Source: Neocallimastix lanati (nom. inval.)
Lineage: Eukaryota; Neocallimastigomycota; Neocallimastigomycetes; Neocallimastigales; Neocallimastigaceae
Assembly (NCBI GenBank): GCA_016946835.1
Contig: JACVTC010000125.1
Coordinates: 398,001-431,000 of the forward strand
Direction of reading: 5' to 3'
DNA: 33,000 nucleotides
Shown here piece by piece: positions 28,726-33,000 of this stretch. Within the stretch, counting starts at the first letter, position 1. Each line of letters begins with the position of its first letter. Below the pieces are notes generated by a model. It saw only the letters and a program-made list of their open reading frames with translations, had not been told where the DNA came from and searched no databases. A program made the position numbers and the translations under genes.

Positions 28726-31426
28726 ATGAGTGAAACAAAAATTATTTCTCTTAATTCAAAAGAATTAGCTGACATTTCTCAAGTCGGAGGAAAAGGATAT
28801 TCTTTAATAAAATTAAGTTCTTTAAACTTAAACGTTCCTCCTGGAATTGTACTTACCGTAGGATTTTTTGAAGACTGGATTAAGAAAATTAAAAATTCTG
28901 ACTTGTATAAAGAATTTATTCTTCAATTAAGCCAAAATAATAATGAATGCCAAATCATATTAAATAAAATCAAGGATTGGAGTTTAAATAACTTAGTTTT
29001 AAGTTCGTCTGATAAACAAGATATCGAAGATAATCTTAAAAAGTTGTTTCCGGACGATTATAATAAAATATTATATGCTGTTCGTTCATCATCACCAGAG
29101 GAAGACTTAGCTGGGGCATCTTTCGCAGGAAATTATGAAACCTATTTGGGAACTCAGTTTGATTTGCTAGAAGAATTCATTTTAAAATCATTTATATCTT
29201 GTATTGATTATAGAGTATTCAAATATAAATTAGAAAAAGGATTTACCGCTTCTGATATAAAAATTGCTATCGTTATTATGAAACAAGTTAATTGTGATGT
29301 TTCAGGTGTAGGATTTTCTATAAATCCATTAAATAATGATTATGATGAAGCTGTAATTACTTCTAATTTTGGATTAGGAGAAAGTGTTGTTGGAGGTATC
29401 ATTACACCAGATGAATATATAGTTAATAAAATTTCTAAAAAAGTCATCACTGAAAAAGTTAGGAAGTAAAGACAAAATTGTAAAATTGAATGAAGATAAT
29501 GGTACATCAGTTTTGGAGCAAAATTCGGAAAATCAGAAAAAGTCATCTTTATCAAAAGAACAAATAATTCAAATTGTTGACAAAATTATTGTCATTGAAA
29601 ATAGTTATAATGTACCTATTGATATTGAATTTGGTATTGAAAATGATATTTTATATATTCTTCAAGCAAGACCTATTACAACTTACAATAAATTACCAGA
29701 AGAATTCTTAACTAAACCAAATGAACAACGTCAACTTTATTTCGATATAACCTTAGGTGTTCAAGGATTTGAAAAACCAATGACTACACTTGGAGCTGAT
29801 GTGTTTAAATTGTTTGTTCATACAGTGGGAAAACTAATACCAGGTATTTAAAATTTTGATAATTTGAAGGAGAGTGCATTTGATGGCATTGGAGGAAAAC
29901 TATTATTAAATCTTTTTAATGTAATGACAAAGTTTGAAATTGAAACAATTACAAATTTTACTTCAATATAAATAATTTAATTAAAGAAACACTACTCAAT
30001 CACGGTAATGAATATAAAAATAAGACAGAATGTAAAGCATTAAAAGTAAATAAATTCAATATAATTCGAAAAGTTCCAATAATAAGAATTATTTTTGCAA
30101 AGCTTTTTGCTAAATCAACGAAATCAAACCTTGAATATTATTTGAACCAATTTATTACAGAAAGTGAAGAATATATTCAAAAAAATATTGATAGTAACAT
30201 ACTGATATCTACCATAATGGATAATCTTATTAATAATTTAGTTACATATTTCAGAAGTTATGTTGTTCCAGTATTAGCTAGTGGAATGTTTTTGGATATT
30301 TAAAACTCAATAGTTTATTTGGCGAATATTTAAAAGATGATATTGAGTTAAGACAAGATTTTAATAATTTAATTAAATGTTTCCCATTTATTACCATTTT
30401 AATGGGATTGGATACGTATAAATTATCTACTTATTTAGATAAGAATCAATATAAGAACAAGACACAAGATGAATTTTATCAGAACTATTTAGATAAAAAG
30501 TTCCCAAAAGAATTTTATATTGAATTTGAAACTTTTATGAAAAAATATGGTTTCAGAGGAGAAGGTGAAATAGATATTGTTAACAAAAGATATTCTGAAA
30601 ATCCAAAAACAATCATTAATCAAATCTTTTCCGCACTTTTAGAATACGATGAAAATAATAATCCTCAAAAAGATTTTGATGATACCAATGCTAAAAGATC
30701 TGAAGTCTACGAAAAACTTTATAAATTCGCAAAGGAAAAAGGATTTTCTTCTTAATTTGAAAAGGCTTATTTCTTTACAGTAAACTTTTTCCAATATAGG
30801 GAATCTCCAAAATACTACATTGTCTCTATTGTGGGAAGAATGAGAGAATTAATATTGAAGAGAGTTGAAGTTTTATTGAAAAGAAATTTGATTGATGATA
30901 TTGATGATATCTTTAAGTTAAAAATTAATTCTTTAAGTCATATTTTAGAAAATGTAGACGACTATCCAAAAGAAAAAGTAGAAAATAAAATTCATGAAGA
31001 TAATAAATGTAGAGAAATTATTACCACTTGGAAGAGACATCCTATACTTTTTGATTCTAGAGGAAGAATCTTTTCTCAAGAAAGAAAAGAAACTTCAAAA
31101 AAGAATCAATTGGACACTCTGTTAGTTATGGAAAGATAAGAGGAAAAGCAAAAGTTTTAAAAACAGTAAATGAAAAAGTATTTAATCCAGGAGAAATTTT
31201 AGTTACTAAAGCTACAGATCCAGGTTGGACTCCATTAATTATTAATTGTGGAGGTATTATCTAAGAAGTTGGAGGAATGCTTCAACATGGAGCCTTAGTA
31301 AGTAGAGAATTTAATAAGCCTTGTGTTGTTGGAATTGAAAATATCACCGATATTATTAAAGATGGTGAAGAAATTGAAGTAGATACCATTGAAGGTATTA
31401 TTACTTTATTGGACAGAGAAGAATAA
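28726..31426 (+). pseudogene. Copy D: degenerate RPH-like phosphotransferase
   Basis: Seen: full-length similarity to A-C but at least seven lesions. These are a +1 A in the A-run at 29453-29457 (frame closes at 29469), a TAA at 29849-29851 (Glu in others), a 1-base loss near 29965, base loss near 30290-30300 shifting the frame, a TAA at 30753-30755 (Glu in others), a 4-base deletion near 31110, and a TAA at 31262-31264 (Leu in others). The first 244 codons are essentially intact and would give a truncated ATP-grasp fragment; the phospho-His site is out of reach. Silent sites form a mosaic: some C-like (the CTTACCGTAGG and GGACGATTAT regions, and the final TTGGACAGAG), others B-like. The middle is the most diverged part. 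Transcription of the 5' part is not excluded. Confidence 0.9.
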
Positions 31427-31983
31427 AATATAAATTTTAATTTTACAAAAAACAATAAAATATATAAATATAAATATATATATACTATTACTACTTTAAG
31501 GATATATATATAATTTTATATATACTAATTTATAAACGAAAAAATTAAAAACATGAATAATATTATCAAAAAAAAAAAAAAAAAAATAAAAAAACCCTTT
31601 TTTATATTTTTTTGAAAACTAAAATAACTACAAGAAAATAAAAATATTTTAAAAAAAATATATGTATTTAGCATTATTAATAATATTATAGTTGAGAAAA
31701 AATAAATCACTTTACTATAATATATTAGTATATATTATTTTATATCTCATATTTTATTTTCTTTATACATTAAAATGTAATCTATTATACTATCAATTTA
31801 AAATAAATATCAATTTTATATATGTAAAATATTTAAACTATAAATAAAATTAAATTATATTCTTAGTCAAATAAAAATATCATATTATCATAATATAATA
31901 TTACACATTCTTTTTAATTTATATTCATATTTATATTTATATTTATATTTATATTCTTTAATGTATTGAAAAAAAAAAAAAAA
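31427..31983. other. 3' flank of copy D
   Basis: Direct-orientation copy of the copy B 3' flank (14173-14835), with a shorter poly(A) and a much shorter ATATTT array (31921-31955). Non-coding. Confidence 0.6.
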
Positions 31984-32620
31984 TTTCTTTTTAACATGTT
32001 GTTTTATATTGTTTTGAATAAATTTTTAGCTTCTTTTAATATTTCATGATAATTTATTAAAGAATAATTAATTTTTATATTATTTTACTACTATAAGATA
32101 TATCTACTTCTTTTCTTTCATTATCATAAAATAATTTATAAAGAAATATCGATTTTATAGAAACAAAATGTAGAGTAATAATTTAAAACATTTTTTTTAT
32201 TATTTAAATATTAAAAATATATTAAAAATAATATAAATATATTATTCATTATCTTAATAAATTCAGTTTAATCTATTTTATTATCTATAAAATGATTTAT
32301 TTTCTCAAATTTCATTAGAGTTACAACAATATACTATTTAGACTATTATGATTGAAAAAAAAAAAAAAAAATTTTTTTTTTGATTATCATATATACATTT
32401 TCATATTCATCCATCATTATTAGAATTATTTATATTATTAGTAAAATATATATATATATTTAATAATTTATTATTTAAGTAATAAGGGAAAAAAAAATAA
32501 AATTTTAAATAAATACCTTTGATTATTTTCGAATATTTTTTTTTTCTTTTTTTCTTATTACTATTTTTTTATTTTCAAAATTTATTAACTATATATAATA
32601 TTATTGCATTACTTTTATAT
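31984..32620 (-). pseudogene. TF2-type transcription factor remnant downstream of D
   Basis: Colinear duplicate of the remnant at 14836-15480, with scattered small differences. It shows the same decayed TF2 exon 5 similarity on the minus strand, its 3' end facing D. Because the lesions are shared, decay preceded the duplication of this block. Confidence 0.7.
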
Positions 32621-32832
32621 ATGTTTTTGATTTAAAATAAACTTAATACAAAAAAAAAATTTTTTTGAATAATAAAAAGAAAAAAAGAATTAAAACAAAT
32701 TTAAATATATATATATAGTTATTTTATAAATTTTATTATAAAGTTCATAAATTTATGATAATATTATTTATTATATATTTATTTAGTATTATATATATAT
32801 ATTTATCTATTTAATAACAAAACTTTTTTCTT

Positions 32833-32915
32833 ACATTAAGCATTAAAAGACGTCGAAAATATGGTTCATAACAATATAAAACAACTTGGTATAAAAAGTT
32901 TTTTTTTTTTAATAT
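32833..32915 (+). pseudogene. TF2-type transcription factor 3' remnant downstream of D
   Basis: Duplicate of 15695-15775: ALKDVENMVHNNIKQLGIKS is read from about 32840. It points to the right edge of the window, where by analogy with the B-C spacer another phosphotransferase gene on the minus strand is expected. Confidence 0.68.
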
Positions 32916-33000
32916 ATTAGAGAAAATGAATTTAAATATAAATATAAATATGAATATAAATAAAAAAAAACGTGTAATATATTATATTATGATAATATGA

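Larger units (their letters stand above)
31427..33000. repeat. Direct repeat of the B-C spacer (14173-15862)
   Basis: The whole stretch after D follows the stretch after B in the same order and orientation: 3' flank, minus-strand TF remnant, (TA)n zone, plus-strand TF remnant, and the CGTGTAATATTATATTATGA-like end. The window ends where the B-C spacer enters the mirrored 3' flank of copy C. Confidence 0.8.

Noticed and set aside
29340-29555. 71-aa minus-strand frame inside pseudogene D
   Set aside because: Antisense shadow of conserved phosphotransferase coding sequence.
28726-31426. RIP-type C-to-T mutation as cause of pseudogene D
   Set aside because: The three premature stops come from GAA to TAA and TTA to TAA, and the rest are indels; there is no C-to-T signature.

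Overview
Organism. The window is extremely A+T-rich nuclear DNA from a fungus, most probably an anaerobic gut fungus (Neocallimastigomycota: Piromyces, Neocallimastix or Anaeromyces type). The reasons are two Zn2Cys6/fungal-specific-domain transcription factor genes with short GT..AG introns, long AAT, TTTA and TTTTA microsatellites, poly-Asn tails, and two intronless gene families of bacterial aspect. The genus is inference. || Layout. 1-1374 is the 3' part of a transcription factor gene (TF1, +). 1375-2991 holds a TTTTA minisatellite, a 239-bp MITE with a 9-bp target duplication, and a perfect hairpin. 2992-6369 is a complete five-exon transcription factor gene (TF2, +, 897 aa after splicing). 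Then come four copies of a 901-aa ATP-grasp/phosphohistidine-swivel phosphotransferase resembling rifampin phosphotransferase (RPH): A (6914-9619, -), B (11467-14172, +), C (16328-19033, -) and D (28726-31426, +, pseudogene). Between C and D are two copies of a DHA2/EmrB-type 14-TM drug transporter, M1 (20348-22051, +) and M2 (25760-27466, -), each followed by a 51-bp-unit minisatellite. || Architecture. Neighbouring copies are inverted: A/B diverge around ~10543, B/C converge around ~15250, and C-M1 / M2-D mirror each other around ~23900. A and B encode identical proteins. The B-C spacer and the region after D both contain decayed 3' ends of the TF2-type gene, facing the phosphotransferase genes exactly as TF2 faces A. 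The ancestral module was therefore probably TF> <phosphotransferase ... transporter>, and it was multiplied by inverted duplication. The right edge of the window runs in register with the B-C spacer, so a further inverted phosphotransferase copy is predicted just outside. || How the genes may work together. A regulator of the class that often senses small molecules, an ATP-dependent small-molecule phosphotransferase and a multidrug exporter would make a coherent drug or toxin resistance cassette, amplified in a fungus that lives among antibiotic-producing rumen bacteria. Gene families and layout are read from the sequence. The resistance function, the substrate and the horizontal origin are inference.
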